Source: Alkalibacterium thalassium
GTDB taxonomy: Bacteria; Bacillota; Bacilli; Lactobacillales; Carnobacteriaceae_A
Direction: 5' to 3'
Length of the DNA: 64,000 nucleotides
Assembly (NCBI RefSeq): GCF_900101165.1
Contig: NZ_FNFK01000001.1
Coordinates: 93,007-157,006, forward strand
The position numbers and the translations under genes are program-made. Positions 26,118 through 34,832 of this stretch are shown here, piece after piece (position 1 is the first letter of the stretch; every line of letters starts with the position of its first letter). The notes below the pieces were generated by a model, which saw only the letters and a program-made list of their open reading frames with translations, was not told the DNA's origin and searched no databases.

Positions 26118-27273
26118 ATCTTTCCGCCACCTTTCTTAAGTTTAGATTGAAATCCACGTTCTCCCACGGGAAGAGAGAGGAGTTGAAATGTCCGTAGGTT
26201 GCTGTATCGGAGTAGATTGCATTTCGAAGGCGTAGCTTTTCAATGATAGCAGCTGGACGTAAGTTAAAAATCTCTTTTACCAGTTCACTTAAATCCTCAT
26301 CACTGATTTTCCCTGTGCCAAAGGATGTCACATTAACCGCTACTGGATTTGCTTTTCCGATGGCATAAGAAATAGCGACCTCGCATTTATCAGCAAGCCC
26401 GCTCCAAACAATATTCTTAGCAATGTACCTGGCCATATAAGCGCCGCTTCTATCAACCTTAGTTGGGTCCTTTCCGCAAAGAGCTCCACCACCGTGAGAA
26501 GCTAGACCACCATAAGTGTCCACCATGATCTTTCTTCCAGTAAGTCCCGTATCAGCAGCAGGACCACCTTCAACAAATCTGCCTGAAGGATTGATGAGAA
26601 TTTCGGTTTCATCATCTAAGGGGAAATCTTCGAAGCACTGCCAGAGAACGTTGTTTAAGATATCTGATTCTAATCTCTTTTGAGTTTTGTCCTTATGGTG
26701 CTGCACAGAAACTACTACAGTCTTAATACGGATAGGTTTATCCCCATCGTACTCAACAGTGACTTGTGCTTTTCCATCAGGAAGGATACCCTTGATGATT
26801 TTTCCTTTACGACATTCATCAATACGCTTTACGATTCTATGAGATAAAAGTAAAGGTAGAGGTAACAGTTCACGAGTTTCGTTGGTAGCATATCCATATA
26901 CAGTGCCTTGATCACCAGCACCGATGGAACCGTACGGATCAATAATTCCATTTCTTGCTTCAAGTGCTGTATCCACACCAGCAGCAATATCTACACTTTG
27001 ATGATGTACAAACACAAATACTGTAAATCTCCAAGGACTGTATCCCACTTCACGAAGTGCATTTTTCACGATAAGGCGGATGTTAATTTTTTCGCTGCAG
27101 GTGATCTCGCCCGCTACGATGATTTTCCCTTTAGTAGCCATGACCTCACAGGCAACACGTGAAGCTTTGTCTCTGCGAAGGCAAGCATCCAAAATGCTAT
27201 CAGCGATTAAATCAGAAAGCTTATCTGGATGTCCTTTGCAGACACTTTCTGCGGTTCTGTAGTTTTTACTCAT
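26107..27273 (-). CDS. metK: S-adenosylmethionine synthetase
   Basis: 388 residues from ATG 27273, with GGGAGAT upstream. It keeps the MetK signatures GHPDK near the N-terminus, GAGDQG in the middle and HGGGALCGKDPTKVDRSGAY near residue 265. It makes SAM from methionine and ATP. It lies directly upstream of the methyltransferase gene and overlaps it. All catalytic segments appear intact, so it should be active. The gene is divergent from the RHH gene. Confidence 0.93.
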   Translation of the reverse strand: MSKNYRTAESVCKGHPDKLSDLIADSILDACLRRDKASRVACEVMATKGKIIVAGEITCSEKINIRLIVKNALREVGYSPWRFTVFVFVHHQSVDIAAGVDTALEARNGIIDPYGSIGAGDQGTVYGYATNETRELLPLPLLLSHRIVKRIDECRKGKIIKGILPDGKAQVTVEYDGDKPIRIKTVVVSVQHHKDKTQKRLESDILNNVLWQCFEDFPLDDETEILINPSGRFVEGGPAADTGLTGRKIMVDTYGGLASHGGGALCGKDPTKVDRSGAYMARYIAKNIVWSGLADKCEVAISYAIGKANPVAVNVTSFGTGKISDEDLSELVKEIFNLRPAAIIEKLRLRNAIYSDTATYGHFNSSLFPWENVDFNLNLRKVAERYED

Positions 27274-27311
27274 ATCATTATCTCCCATCTGTTTTTATTT
27301 TGTAGTTCTTA

Positions 27312-27374
27312 TTGACGCTCGACCGGAAAGGTAGTACAATATAAATAACCAGTCAATCGGAATGGTAGTACAAT
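27312..27374 (+). promoter_or_regulatory. Promoter and twin direct-repeat operator of the RHH gene
   Basis: TTGACG at 27312-27317 and TACAAT at 27335-27340 are 17 bases apart. A 17-bp sequence CGGAAAGGTAGTACAAT at 27324-27340 covers the -10 box and recurs at 27358-27374 with one mismatch, 34 bp downstream. The RHH protein it precedes probably binds these repeats and controls itself. A - strand TTGACT in the same stretch could serve metK. Confidence 0.7.
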
Positions 27375-27388
27375 TAAGGAGGGTTTAT

Positions 27389-28111
27389 ATGCCACGAAAA
27401 AATTACATGACAATCAATGCTCATGAAACAGTTCAACAAATGTTCGATGAATTTGTAGCTATCAAAGAAACACCAAAGACCGTCGCTTTGAATGATATGC
27501 TTGAAATGTATATGCTTGCTAAAGACGAAGATCTTTATTTTGAACTTAAGCGAAAATACCTTAATGTTGAAGGTGTTAAGCAAATGCTTTCTGACCGTGA
27601 TAATGAGTCACCTATTACTTCCGAGGAATTGTTCTTGTTTATGAAGCTTGGTTTTTCTTATGACAATCAGGGCAACGAATATAATGGACATGAAACAATG
27701 CAGGCCTATATCTCTGATGAAGCTATCAGAGGATATACCTGGTTTTCAACGCAAGCTCTTTATTACGGAATGTCTCAAAAGAGAGTTGATGAATACAATA
27801 AAGCCATTCAATTAGGTAAAAAGATTTCACTACTATTCTGTATTGGTGAAAAAGCTGGCGGTGAAAACGACATAGCTTATAAGGCGGATGTTTTAGAAAT
27901 TGTTTCATTTAAACAGCCCTCCGCTTTGGATTCAAACGATTATCCAAGTCTATGGCACGGCGAAACAGCAAGAATATGGATTAAGCTAAAAAACATTCAA
28001 GAAGAAAATACACTCACAGCAAGATTATTTAAAGTCACTTCCACAGATGCTGATCTTCAACAAGTGATCAACAACAGTCAATATCACTTTGGATATGTGA
28101 GTTTAAAGTAG
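27389..28111 (+). CDS. RHH protein with C-terminal PUA/EVE-like domain (phage moron)
   Basis: 240 residues from ATG 27389, which has AAGGAGGG upstream. The N-terminus (MPRKNYMTINAHETVQQMFDE) looks like a ribbon-helix-helix fold. The C-terminal 110 residues (GKKISLLFCIGEKAGG, AYKADVLEIVSF, IWIKLKNI, QYHFGYVSL) look like a PUA/EVE-type domain, a fold known to read modified bases. It is the only + strand gene inside the phage block, with its own promoter and terminator, so it may be expressed in the lysogen. A role in modification sensing, suggested by the neighbouring methyltransferase genes, is inference. Confidence 0.65.
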   Translation: MPRKNYMTINAHETVQQMFDEFVAIKETPKTVALNDMLEMYMLAKDEDLYFELKRKYLNVEGVKQMLSDRDNESPITSEELFLFMKLGFSYDNQGNEYNGHETMQAYISDEAIRGYTWFSTQALYYGMSQKRVDEYNKAIQLGKKISLLFCIGEKAGGENDIAYKADVLEIVSFKQPSALDSNDYPSLWHGETARIWIKLKNIQEENTLTARLFKVTSTDADLQQVINNSQYHFGYVSLK

Positions 28112-28118
28112 TAGTTTA

Positions 28119-28147
28119 GGCAACTGGTAATTCGGTTGCCTTTTTTT
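28119..28147 (+). terminator. Intrinsic terminator of the RHH gene
   Basis: GGCAAC (28119-28124) pairs with GTTGCC (28135-28140), followed by seven T. It ends at the stop codon of the convergent small terminase gene. Confidence 0.85.
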
Positions 28148-28697
28148 ATTTGCCCCTACGAGCAGAAAGAAGTCTTTCCATCACATCATCCTGAGGATTT
28201 GCTCCTTTGTAATCACCAGTACAGTTTTCTTTTACAATCTGGAATATCTCAAACCATAGACGATTGGTCTGGTTCATGTAGTTTTGTCCCATGGATACAT
28301 AAGGACTTTGAATGGCATTTCCTGTGGTGGGGTGCTTAGCAAGAAAACCATATTCAGTAATAGCTTCTTCACATTGAATCCACCTGGCAACACTCATGGA
28401 ATACCTTTCAAGGAGCTGTGGAGAAACCAGAGCAGCGCAGCCACGCTTATCCAGCCACTGCCATGTGGCTTTGTAGATTTCACCAGCCACCAGTGCTTTA
28501 CCATCTTTTTGAATGGCTTCAAGCATCTTATTTGGTTCAGGCATTTCTTGTCCCTCAAGATCTGCCGTATCGGAAAACTCCATCACAGTCAGTTTCCTAC
28601 CACCAAGATTTCCTTCGGCTATTTTGTCAGCCAGAGGTTTCTTTTTTGCCCCTGCACCAACACGAGCGCCACCTCTGTTCGTACCGTCTTTTGCCAA
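28146..28697 (-). CDS. Terminase small subunit, P27 family
   Basis: 183 residues. Features are a basic N-terminus, MPEPNKMLEAIQKDGKALV and a helical core with YSMSVARWIQCEEAI, as in P27-type small terminases. It recognises the packaging site. It is 5.4 kb upstream of the large subunit gene, with MetK, the methyltransferase and small genes between them. Confidence 0.85.
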   Translation of the reverse strand: MAKDGTNRGGARVGAGAKKKPLADKIAEGNLGGRKLTVMEFSDTADLEGQEMPEPNKMLEAIQKDGKALVAGEIYKATWQWLDKRGCAALVSPQLLERYSMSVARWIQCEEAITEYGFLAKHPTTGNAIQSPYVSMGQNYMNQTNRLWFEIFQIVKENCTGDYKGANPQDDVMERLLSARRGK

Positions 28698-28801
28698 TGA
28701 TCACACCTCCTTTACAAAGTGGGGGCTATACCCCCGTTTGAATCTGCGTTTTTTAACACGACACCCCAGCCCGCTGTCCGAATTAAAAAGTCCTAGGGAT
28801 T

Positions 28802-29161
28802 TTACCTCCCCCAGCGGTCACCACTCTCAGCAGTGATCTTTGAGTGACATGACTTACAAAGGGCCATCAGGTTACTTGTTTCATTGCCGCCGCCTTTGGA
28901 GAGAGGGAGGATGTGGTGGACTTCTTCAGCAGCTTTAATTCGTCCGTTCTTATCACACTCCTCACAAAGAGGATGGGCTTTGATGTAGCGGTCCCTGATG
29001 CGTTTCCAGGACCTACCATAGCGCTTGTTGGAAGCAGGGTCGCGTTGGTACTGGTTGTATCGTTTTGTTACCACCTTCTTATGCTCAGCGCAGTATTGCT
29101 CGCTGTCAGCAAGCCGACCGCAGCCTGGGTAAGCACAAGGACGCTTAGGTTTATATGGCAT
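28802..29161 (-). CDS. HNH endonuclease
   Basis: 119 residues from ATG 29161, preceded by AAGGAGGTG. It has zinc-binding cysteines (CAYPGC, CEEC, CKSCH) and the HNH core VHHILPLSKGG...NLMALCKSCHS. HNH proteins next to terminase genes are known to help DNA cutting during packaging in cos phages. Confidence 0.9.
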   Translation of the reverse strand: MPYKPKRPCAYPGCGRLADSEQYCAEHKKVVTKRYNQYQRDPASNKRYGRSWKRIRDRYIKAHPLCEECDKNGRIKAAEEVHHILPLSKGGGNETSNLMALCKSCHSKITAESGDRWGR

Positions 29162-29185
29162 GAGTTCACCTCCTTTTGGGCATAA

Positions 29186-29218
29186 GAAAAGCCCTCGTGG
29201 GGTGTTCCCAAGAAGGCT
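29186..29218 (-). terminator. Hairpin with short U-run before the HNH gene
   Basis: AGCC/GGCT and GGG/CCC arms fold with mismatches and are followed by TTTTCTT, directly before the ribosome binding site of the HNH gene. Confidence 0.5.
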
Positions 29219-29240
29219 CGTTTGCATTGTGACTCACTTT

Positions 29241-29287
29241 ATATATAAGCACACATCGTAGGTATCATTCTATGTTATTTAGTATCC
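29241..29287 (-). promoter_or_regulatory. Late-promoter candidate, GATACC repeat box, copy 1
   Basis: The 14-bp CATAGAATGATACC (- strand, 29261-29274) is repeated exactly at 29521-29534. A second GATAC lies 21 bp away, two helical turns, and an AT-rich TATATA box follows. It lies upstream of the HNH and terminase genes, next to the ArpU-like gene. Confidence 0.55.
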
Positions 29288-29289
29288 AA

Positions 29290-29481
29290 CTAATCAAAGA
29301 TACCAGTTTTTAATAGGATTTCTTTGTGGGGCTTACATTCTTTACAGACATAGTGTCTGTCCCTGAGATAGTTTAAGGATCTTACTTCATCACCACAGAA
29401 GCGGCAGTGGGGGAAGTAGTAGGTCATCCTTCCAGCCTTTGAGATTCTGATGTTGTCTTCTTTAGCTTCACGGTAGCTCAT
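29290..29481 (-). CDS. Small zinc-ribbon protein, 63 aa
   Basis: CRFCG and CKEC pairs suggest a zinc ribbon. ATG 29481 has GGAGG eight bases upstream. It lies between the two copies of the GATACC box, just after the ArpU-like gene. Function unknown. Confidence 0.7.
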   Translation of the reverse strand: MSYREAKEDNIRISKAGRMTYYFPHCRFCGDEVRSLNYLRDRHYVCKECKPHKEILLKTGIFD

Positions 29482-29500
29482 TTTTATAAACCTCCATTTT

Positions 29501-29547
29501 ACATATAATCACATGCGGTGGGTATCATTCTATGGTTTTAGGTATCC
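29501..29547 (-). promoter_or_regulatory. Late-promoter candidate, GATACC repeat box, copy 2
   Basis: Second copy of the same 47-bp pattern, overlapping the end of the ArpU-like gene and ending just before the ribosome binding site of the 29481 gene. GATACC occurs twice, 21 bp apart. Confidence 0.55.
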
Positions 29548-29966
29548 TGATTTAAAATCTTACTGCAAACTTCCAAGGCAGCGTTATGCATTTTGTAGAG
29601 ATGGTGGATGGTGTAACACATATCCACTGCGATCTTTTCCCAGGTTAGAAAACAAAGGTAGCGCTTCTCAAGAAGCGTCTGGTACTCAGAGTTTTCTATG
29701 GACTTGATGATGGTCATAATTTCACGTTTAGTATCTACAAGACTAATGATGTCCTGATTGATTTCTTCCTGCAGGTCGATGATTCTTGCAATCACATCAG
29801 CCATTGTGGATGTTGAGCGGTTCGGATTTCTTGGCATTGAGCTCAAAGTCGATGTGGCTCTTGTTGCCAGTGCATTTAAAGATTCCAATTGCTCAAACTT
29901 GCTACGGATCCGATGGTCAATGCGATAAGCTTTTGAGAAGTATTCTCTTGCGTTTTGTTTATTCAT
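29538..29966 (-). CDS. DUF1492/ArpU-like transcriptional regulator
   Basis: 142 helical residues with MADVIARIIDLQEEINQDI and a C-terminal sigma-region-4-like helix pair (YLCFLTWEKIAVDM, IHHLYKMHNAALEV). Proteins of this class control late transcription in Gram-positive phages. It is placed between the replication and packaging modules, right before the GATACC boxes it may act on. Confidence 0.75.
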   Translation of the reverse strand: MNKQNAREYFSKAYRIDHRIRSKFEQLESLNALATRATSTLSSMPRNPNRSTSTMADVIARIIDLQEEINQDIISLVDTKREIMTIIKSIENSEYQTLLEKRYLCFLTWEKIAVDMCYTIHHLYKMHNAALEVCSKILNQDT

Positions 29967-30025
29967 GTCAGCCCTCCGAATATTTTAGATTTCACTCGGA
30001 TTGGCGAGGATTGTCATAGGTTGTC

Positions 30026-31395
30026 TTAGATTTTCAGATCTGCCTTTACGGCATTGATTAGTGCAGCTTGGGTGCTGTTCTTTTCTCTTAGTGCTTTAAG
30101 AATACGTGCATCGATGGTGTCCTTGGTAATGATGTGTTGAACAACAACGGTATTTTCTGTTTGTCCTTGTCTCCATAGACGGGCATTGGTTTGCTGGTAG
30201 AGTTCCAAGCTCCAGGTCAGACCAAACCAAATGAGAGTGGAGCCGCCTTGTTGAAGGTTCAGGCCATGTCCTGCAGAAGCGGGGTGTATTAAAGCTACAG
30301 GTAATTCACCACTGTTCCAGCTCCTAATGCTTTCAGAAGAATCAAGGCGAGAGAACTTTATTTTATTGTGCCTCAGCCTTTCTGTGATGCGCTCAAGGTC
30401 ATGCCTAAACCAATAGGCAACCAGGACGGGCTTTCCATTAGCGGCTTCAATTAGATCTTCTAGTGCATCCAGCTTTCTGTCATGGATTCTGATTATCTCT
30501 TGAGTATCGGAGTAGACAGCTCCATTGGCCATTTGAGACAGTTTACCAGAAAGAGAAGCAGCATTGGCTGCGGTGATATCTCCACCAGGAAGCTGAAGGA
30601 CCAGGTCGCGCTTTAATTCCTCATAGCGTTTACGCTCTGGTTCTGATAGCTTTACTGGATACTCTGAACTGATGAGTTCTGGCATCTTCAAATGGTCAGT
30701 GGATTTCATGGATATGGTAATGTCGGAAATCTGTCGGTAGATGGCATCTTCTGCAAAGGGTAGAGGCTTGTAACTAAAGATAATCTGGCCATTACGCTTA
30801 TCTGGAATAAAGTAGTCGTCTCGATACTTGCCAATGAATCTACCCAGGCGTTTACCCATATCCAGAAGCCTAAACTCAGCCCATAGATCCATGAGTCCGT
30901 TTCCTGTAGGAGTACCAGTTAAACCCACCACTCTTTTGATGTGGGGACGAACTTTCATCAGGGCTTTAAATCTTTTAGATTTGTGATTCTTAAAGGATGA
31001 AAGCTCGTCGATGATCACCATGTCATAGTTGAAAGGGATGCCGCTGTCTTCCACAAGCCACCGGACATTTTCTCTGTTGATGATGTAGATATCAGCTTTC
31101 TTCATAAGTGCAGCTTTTCTTTCTGATTCAGTACCAATAGCTACTGACCAGATAAGATGGTCTAGGTGTGACCATTTCTCAAGTTCTTGGGGCCACGTAT
31201 CTCGTGCCACACGAAGAGGGGCAACCACCAAAACCTTATGAACCTTAAAGCTGTCAAAGAGTAAATTGCTTATAGAGGTAAGGGTCAGCACAGTTTTTCC
31301 TAACCCAAGCCCATATCAAGAAATATGGCAGCAATAGGATTGTTTTCGATGTAGGCACTTGCGTATTGCTGATAATCATGTGGTATGAACTTCAT
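30026..31395 (-). pseudogene. SNF2-type helicase gene with 5-bp insertion at Walker A
   Basis: The N-terminal part starts at ATG 31395 (MKFIPHDYQQYASAYIEN), overlapping the VRR-NUC stop as ATGA. At the Walker A motif the DNA reads GGCTTGGGTTAGGAAAAACT. Removing five bases (TTGGG) restores DMGLGKTVLT; as it stands the frame ends at TAG 31300-31302. The rest is open to 30026 and holds the helicase motifs (IIDELSSFK, GLTGTPTGNG, QTNARLWRQGQ). The intact protein would have about 455 residues and remodel DNA during phage replication. A sequencing or assembly error is possible. Confidence 0.85.
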
Positions 31396-31679
31396 TTGGC
31401 ATCACCTCCCATGTCGGATACTATTGTCTTTATTCCTGCTACGCTATCCAGAACATAAACCTTGAAGCCAAGATCGCGAAGGAGCTTATGTCTTGCCAGT
31501 TGTAAGGGCCTAGGTTTCTTTCCAGGTGCTTTGACTTCAACAAAAGCAATTCTACCTCCGGGGAGAAGGATTAACCTATCCGGCATGCCATCAAAACCAG
31601 GGCTGACAAACTTTGGTGCAATGCCGCCCATGCTTTTTACGGTGAGTACTAACTTTTGCTCAATGAATTTTTCATTCAT
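31392..31679 (-). CDS. VRR-NUC domain nuclease
   Basis: 95 residues with the PD-(D/E)XK-type VRR-NUC core: GMPDRLILLPGGRIAFVEVKAPG. It is a stand-alone nuclease usually found beside SNF2 helicases in phage replication modules, as here, and may work with the helicase on branched DNA. It overlaps both neighbours by 4 nt. Confidence 0.9.
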   Translation of the reverse strand: MNEKFIEQKLVLTVKSMGGIAPKFVSPGFDGMPDRLILLPGGRIAFVEVKAPGKKPRPLQLARHKLLRDLGFKVYVLDSVAGIKTIVSDMGGDAK

Positions 31680-32215
31680 AGCTCATATATCCTTTCTACT
31701 GGATCCACAAGGTCAAAAGCGGCGTAGGTAGCAGCTAGAAAGCTAGTGATGGGACGTCCTTTATGTTTCCAGATGAATTTCCCATTGCAGCTGACGCCAT
31801 AGTGGTTCTGGTTGAATCTGCTTTGCTGAATGTTGACCCAGTTGTCTTGGTATTTAAGACTAAACCCACCATAGCGGTTTTCTTTCCATTTACGGTTTGG
31901 GAAGTTACTTCTTCGTTTTGCTCGATTTTTCATGAGACGCTCACGTTCTTTAGAAGCAAGGACGTCGCCTTCCATGATGCCGGCACATATGCAGCCAACC
32001 TTTATGTCTTCAAAGTAATCATCATGATGCATCACATGAATGAACCTGACCCTAGTGCAACCACAAAGTTCACAGGTATAAAGGCCATCACTAGAGTTTT
32101 CTTCTTCAATATCAACCACATCATCACAGTACCAACCATCCAGTGGTGCGTTCCATTTTTTCAGTTGCCTTTGACACCGGGCAATATATGCAGAGTTGAC
32201 TTCGTTATTTTTCAT
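31676..32215 (-). CDS. Conserved phage protein with zinc-binding cysteines
   Basis: 179 residues. CELCGCTRVRFIHVMHHDD and GCIC could form a zinc site. The C-terminal half (KWKENRYGGFSLKYQDNWV, YGVSCNGKFIW) is beta-rich. The ATG at 32215 has GGAGG upstream. It overlaps the VRR-NUC gene by 4 nt. Probably nucleic acid related from context, function unknown. Confidence 0.6.
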   Translation of the reverse strand: MKNNEVNSAYIARCQRQLKKWNAPLDGWYCDDVVDIEEENSSDGLYTCELCGCTRVRFIHVMHHDDYFEDIKVGCICAGIMEGDVLASKERERLMKNRAKRRSNFPNRKWKENRYGGFSLKYQDNWVNIQQSRFNQNHYGVSCNGKFIWKHKGRPITSFLAATYAAFDLVDPVERIYEL

Positions 32216-32335
32216 TTCATTGACCTCCTTAGTTAAGCTGTTCCTATAACCCAGAAATCCCTTACGCGCGCAAATGTGCGTATTTCGAGTCTTACTGGTA
32301 TTATTTTTTATATTTCTAATTAGATAAAGATATTA

Positions 32336-32495
32336 GGAACACAGGAACAAAACTTATGTGGGGGCCTAGCGGCGGCCCCTTTGGGGTGTTCCTGAAAGTG
32401 TTCCTATCCTGATATTCCTGGAACAAAACCTGTTCCAGGAACAGTTCCTAGAATTAGCTGTTTCCAGGAACAGACCTGGGAACAGACTTAGGAAC
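32336..32495. repeat. Cluster of eleven GGAAC/GTTCC pentamers
   Basis: Eleven copies of GGAAC or its complement lie within 160 bp, including CCTGTTCCAGGAACAG, a perfect palindrome (32429-32444). They extend into the last codons of the primase-helicase gene, which thus ends in repeated VP(K/R/G) units. The stretch between that gene and 32215 holds no other gene. It could be an iteron-type replication origin or a binding site array. Confidence 0.5.
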
Positions 32496-34832
32496 AAACA
32501 TGTACTGTGGTCCATAAAGGGTAGTTCTATCTTTTTTCGGTAGACGTTCCCAGTCCAGTTTTATGAGAATTGCAGAGAGCTCATTGGAGTCGGTGCGCTT
32601 AAGATTTGACCGATCCTTACCAAAACACTCACACCAGATTTCCATATTGCAGACGCTTTGCCTCTTATTGGTGCCAGTGCGACCAATGCCGCCAAGCTCA
32701 ACACCACTTAAGAAGTTTCTTCTTTCGAATAGATCCATCTGTTCCCAATCATCAGGGAGAAGTGTATCCAGGTATTCTCTGACCAAACCTTCACGTTCAT
32801 CGGATTCCATGGCATCACGCTGTTCAGCCTTGGCTAACTGCTCCATGGAGGAGTCCAGATAGAGTTTTTCGCCAGCCTTGACGTATACCAGAGCCTCAGC
32901 CCAAATCTGCTGGATCTCTTCAGCGGTAATTTGCCATGAATGTTTGCTTCCACCACCTGGAGTTTTAACAGGCCAGAAACGACGATTTCCTGTTGTATCT
33001 CTGAGATAGCCGGACTCTGCGTTGGTGGTGCCGAAGAAGATGCACTGGCGCTGATGAGGGGTTGCTCGTTTTCCAAAAGCCGCACGGTAGATATCATTTT
33101 GCCTTGAGAGGAAAGAACGCAGGGTTTCCACTTCAGCTTTTCTAAGACCTGCCAGTTCACCAATTTCAAGTATCCAGTAGCCCTGCAATTTCTCTGCAGC
33201 GGTTTTGTCTTTTGTATCTCCAAGGTTTAAGCTGTCGGAGAACCATTCGCCAGCGAGCTTTGAGATCAACGTACTTTTACCGACACCTTGTGGTCCGTTT
33301 AAGACGAGCATGGAGTCAAATTTACACCCAGGATTTTGAACACGACTGATAGCAGCGCACAGGGTTTTTCTTGTAACAGCACGGACGTACTTATTGTCAT
33401 CAGCGCCGAGATAATCAATGAGCAAGGTATCTAGTCTTGGTACTTTGTCCCATTCCGGTAAAGAGTCCAGGTATTCTCGAATGGGATGGTAGGACCTATC
33501 GTCAGTGACTTTGGCTACAGCAATTTGATAGTTTCTCTGTGAGAAGGTCCCGTAATTGGAGTCGATATAGCTGATAAGCTGGGCATCATCTGCGTCCCGC
33601 CAATATTTTGATGGGTGGTTCCAAGGAACGCTGCCTTTGATCTCCATACCATCAAGCTGCTGATTAAATACCAGTGCCTGTAGATTTGGGTCGTTCTGTA
33701 GAATAAGCGTGATGTTGTGCAGATTGTTTTTTAGAACAGTTGAGCGGGGTTCATATTCCAACCTTTTCTGCCAATCTGTATCCTCATCATCAAAATCATC
33801 CACCGCGCGAGCCTGTCTTTCTTGAACCAGTAGAAGTTTCACCTGTTCATCTTTTGAGGCAAATTCTGTCATGGCCTTGTAGGAAGGAAGCTTGGTGATA
33901 GGCGTTTCTTCTGGATGCTTATCATCAAGGTCTCTAAAATGGTGAAGCCTCACAAGATCAAATGCATTGAGGAGCTTTCCGCATAATGGATCCGTGGCAT
34001 GATGGGAGTAGACAAACTTGTCATCATGAACCACCACACCTGCAGCGCTGTCAGCGGGGATGTAGTCATATCGTCCCGGCATAGTTGAGGGCTCATAAAC
34101 ATCAGATAGAAAAGTTGTGATGGCATCTGTGATGCTATAGGTCCTACAGAAAGCACCCACAATACCTGGTTTGGAAAGTGGATCAGCTTGTTCAGTGATA
34201 CTTTGTTTTTCAACTTCTGACTGACGAGAGGACACTGGCCAAGTAGATGCATCTTGCCAATCATCATATTTGGATAGATAATCGTCTGGGTTTAAGAGAT
34301 CTCCGTCTTTTTCTTTGTACAGAAATTCTCCGTTTTGCGAGGTGGAGGGCCAGTACATCAATCGATGGGGTTCATAGGTACTGTCATCAAAGAGATCAAT
34401 GCCGACTTCCTTGGCCACCATTCTTGCCACAGCGGGATACTCAGCCTCACTCACTTCACGAGAGAGTGGAATAACAAGTCTAATTCGAGGATATTCCGGC
34501 GTGTGCTTATGGGTAGAATATGCGCAGCATCTATATGGAAGATGGGCGATTGTGTCATCCCATATACCAGGCTTGCCATAATCCATATCAAGGAGGATCA
34601 TGGAGCGGCACAGTACGTTTCCCTTTTTACGACGACCATCCCGTAAGTGACCAGCCACATAGCCACCGACATCTTTGACGGAAGCTTGCTGATCTTTAGA
34701 CATTTTTTTATATTCTTCTATGGTTTCAGTAGTACGAATGGTGGAGCTGACTCTGGTGCGAAAATCCTCCCAAGAGATCTCGTTGTTTTTCCACTTTTTA
34801 TCCATACGACTGTTACCGTAAGAAATCTTCAT
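32454..34832 (-). CDS. VapE-like primase-helicase
   Basis: 792 residues. The N-terminal part (about 70-190) has a primase-like core with LLDMDYGKPG and RIRLVIPLSR. The C-terminal VirE/VapE ATPase domain has Walker A GPQGVGKST. It would prime and unwind phage DNA for the family A polymerase. The C-terminus consists of short repeats VPKSVPRSVPG coded by the GTTCC cluster. The ATG has GGAGG upstream. Confidence 0.87.
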   Translation of the reverse strand: MKISYGNSRMDKKWKNNEISWEDFRTRVSSTIRTTETIEEYKKMSKDQQASVKDVGGYVAGHLRDGRRKKGNVLCRSMILLDMDYGKPGIWDDTIAHLPYRCCAYSTHKHTPEYPRIRLVIPLSREVSEAEYPAVARMVAKEVGIDLFDDSTYEPHRLMYWPSTSQNGEFLYKEKDGDLLNPDDYLSKYDDWQDASTWPVSSRQSEVEKQSITEQADPLSKPGIVGAFCRTYSITDAITTFLSDVYEPSTMPGRYDYIPADSAAGVVVHDDKFVYSHHATDPLCGKLLNAFDLVRLHHFRDLDDKHPEETPITKLPSYKAMTEFASKDEQVKLLLVQERQARAVDDFDDEDTDWQKRLEYEPRSTVLKNNLHNITLILQNDPNLQALVFNQQLDGMEIKGSVPWNHPSKYWRDADDAQLISYIDSNYGTFSQRNYQIAVAKVTDDRSYHPIREYLDSLPEWDKVPRLDTLLIDYLGADDNKYVRAVTRKTLCAAISRVQNPGCKFDSMLVLNGPQGVGKSTLISKLAGEWFSDSLNLGDTKDKTAAEKLQGYWILEIGELAGLRKAEVETLRSFLSRQNDIYRAAFGKRATPHQRQCIFFGTTNAESGYLRDTTGNRRFWPVKTPGGGSKHSWQITAEEIQQIWAEALVYVKAGEKLYLDSSMEQLAKAEQRDAMESDEREGLVREYLDTLLPDDWEQMDLFERRNFLSGVELGGIGRTGTNKRQSVCNMEIWCECFGKDRSNLKRTDSNELSAILIKLDWERLPKKDRTTLYGPQYMFVPKSVPRSVPGNS

